Source: Prevotella sp. UBA7594
GTDB taxonomy: Bacteria > Bacteroidota > Bacteroidia > Bacteroidales > Bacteroidaceae
Reading direction: 5' to 3'
Length of the DNA stretch: 6,528 nt
NCBI GenBank assembly: GCA_002490315.1
Contig: DLKG01000050.1
Coordinates: 1 to 6,528 of the forward strand
Both the position numbers and the translations under genes were made by a program. The notes beneath the pieces are model-generated. The model was not told the DNA's origin, made no database searches, and saw only the letters and a list, made by a program, of their open reading frames with translations. Within the stretch, counting starts at the first letter, position 1. Each line of letters starts with the position of its first letter. Positions 6,113 to 6,528 of the stretch are shown piece after piece.

Positions 6113-6204
6113 TTCTATGCCTCATTAGCAAGAAAAACGGACTAATTGAAAGCTTCCGGCTGGAAAAGAATATTAATTTAACCCTTTAAAATAATTAAAG
6201 TAAA

Positions 6205-6528
6205 ATGATCAAAATTGGTATTAACGGATTTGGCCGTATCGGTCGTTTCGTATTCCGTTCTACAGTTGAGGCTGAGAACGCAAAGGATGTTCAGGTAGTA
6301 GCTATCAATGACCTTTGCCCTGTTGACTACATGGCTTACATGCTCAAGTATGATACAATGCACGGCCAGTTCGACGGCACTATCGAGGCTGACGTTGAGA
6401 AGAGCGAGCTTATCGTAAACGGCAACCACATCCGTGTTACTGCTGAGCGCGATCCTGAGAACTTGAAGTGGGACGAAGTAGGTGCAGAGTATGTAGTTGA
6501 GTCTACAGGTCTCTTCCTCGCTTACGAG
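6205..6528 (+). CDS. gapA: Glyceraldehyde-3-phosphate dehydrogenase, N-terminal part (cut by window end)
   Basis: The first 108 codons of a phosphorylating GAPDH, which oxidises glyceraldehyde-3-phosphate to 1,3-bisphosphoglycerate with NAD+ in glycolysis (cytoplasm). The NAD-binding Rossmann fold is clear: [11 protein letters not shown] (4-14), I-N-D-L (34-37) with Asp36 where NAD-dependent enzymes contact the adenosine ribose, K-Y-D-T-M-H-G-Q-F (48-56), and V-E-S-T-G-L-F (98-104). The catalytic Cys lies beyond the window, so the gene is partial only because of the window edge. The start ATG 6205 gives the standard [11 protein letters not shown]-terminus; no Shine-Dalgarno sequence is present, but an A/T-rich stretch precedes it. 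Codon choice (CGT, GGT, GCT, AAG, GTA) differs from the C-ending codons favoured in the kinase and guaA, as expected for a very highly expressed gene. Confidence 0.95.
   Translation, partial: MIKIGINGFGRIGRFVFRSTVEAENAKDVQVVAINDLCPVDYMAYMLKYDTMHGQFDGTIEADVEKSELIVNGNHIRVTAERDPENLKWDEVGAEYVVESTGLFLAYE

Larger units (their letters stand above)
5885..6204. other. Divergent regulatory region between mscL and gapA
   Basis: 320 nt, strongly A/T-rich. It holds the candidate mscL -7 box, the GAPDH promoter and the 5' hairpin described in their own entries, plus a small hairpin, CTTTAA (6184-6189) with TTAAAG (6195-6200), just before the GAPDH start codon. The rest, about 5900-6030, shows only low-complexity A/T sequence with no supported gene. 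Confidence 0.6.

Noticed and set aside
6001..6189. 62-codon plus-strand open frame in the gapA leader
   Set aside because: It begins upstream of the predicted transcription start and crosses the promoter and hairpin; low-complexity A/T sequence explains it.

Overview
The window looks like chromosomal DNA from a Bacteroidota species, most likely Bacteroidales near Prevotella/Bacteroides. The grounds are: promoters of the Bacteroidota type (TTTG, a 19-20 nt spacer, then TAnnTTTG) instead of E. coli-type -35/-10 boxes; A/T-rich leaders without Shine-Dalgarno sequences; a PorT-like outer-membrane barrel protein; and recognisable GuaA, MscL and GAPDH sequences. No mobile element, CRISPR array, tRNA or rRNA was seen.

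Layout. 14-736 (+) is a secreted outer-membrane beta-barrel protein. At 828-1034 (+) a 68-aa two-helix membrane protein begins five bases after a good promoter. Its end overlaps by 17 nt the start of 1018-2562 (+), a 514-aa fusion of an AmgK-like anomeric sugar kinase with a RapZ C-terminal domain. After a 238-nt gap with its own promoter comes a MurU-like sugar-1-phosphate nucleotidyltransferase (2801-3556, +), then guaA (3610-5220, +), which ends at a strong hairpin terminator (5279-5322). On the minus strand is mscL (5462-5884). It diverges from a GAPDH gene (6205 to the window end, +) that is cut off by the window edge and preceded by a structured leader.

How the genes work together. The kinase and nucleotidyltransferase match the last two steps of the AmgK/MurU peptidoglycan-recycling shortcut: MurNAc to MurNAc-1-phosphate to UDP-MurNAc, bypassing MurA, the fosfomycin target. 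The notable feature is that the kinase carries the C-terminal domain of RapZ, which in E. coli is the amino-sugar (GlcN6P) sensing and RNA-binding part of the GlmS control circuit. A kinase of recycled amino sugars fused to a sensor of amino-sugar supply is a plausible self-regulated recycling enzyme; that link is inference. GuaA (GMP synthesis), MscL (osmotic safety valve) and GAPDH (glycolysis) are housekeeping genes. The best regulatory signals are the near-leaderless promoter at 792-823, the compact divergent promoter region around 6034-6065, and a 45-nt hairpin at the predicted 5' end of the GAPDH mRNA.
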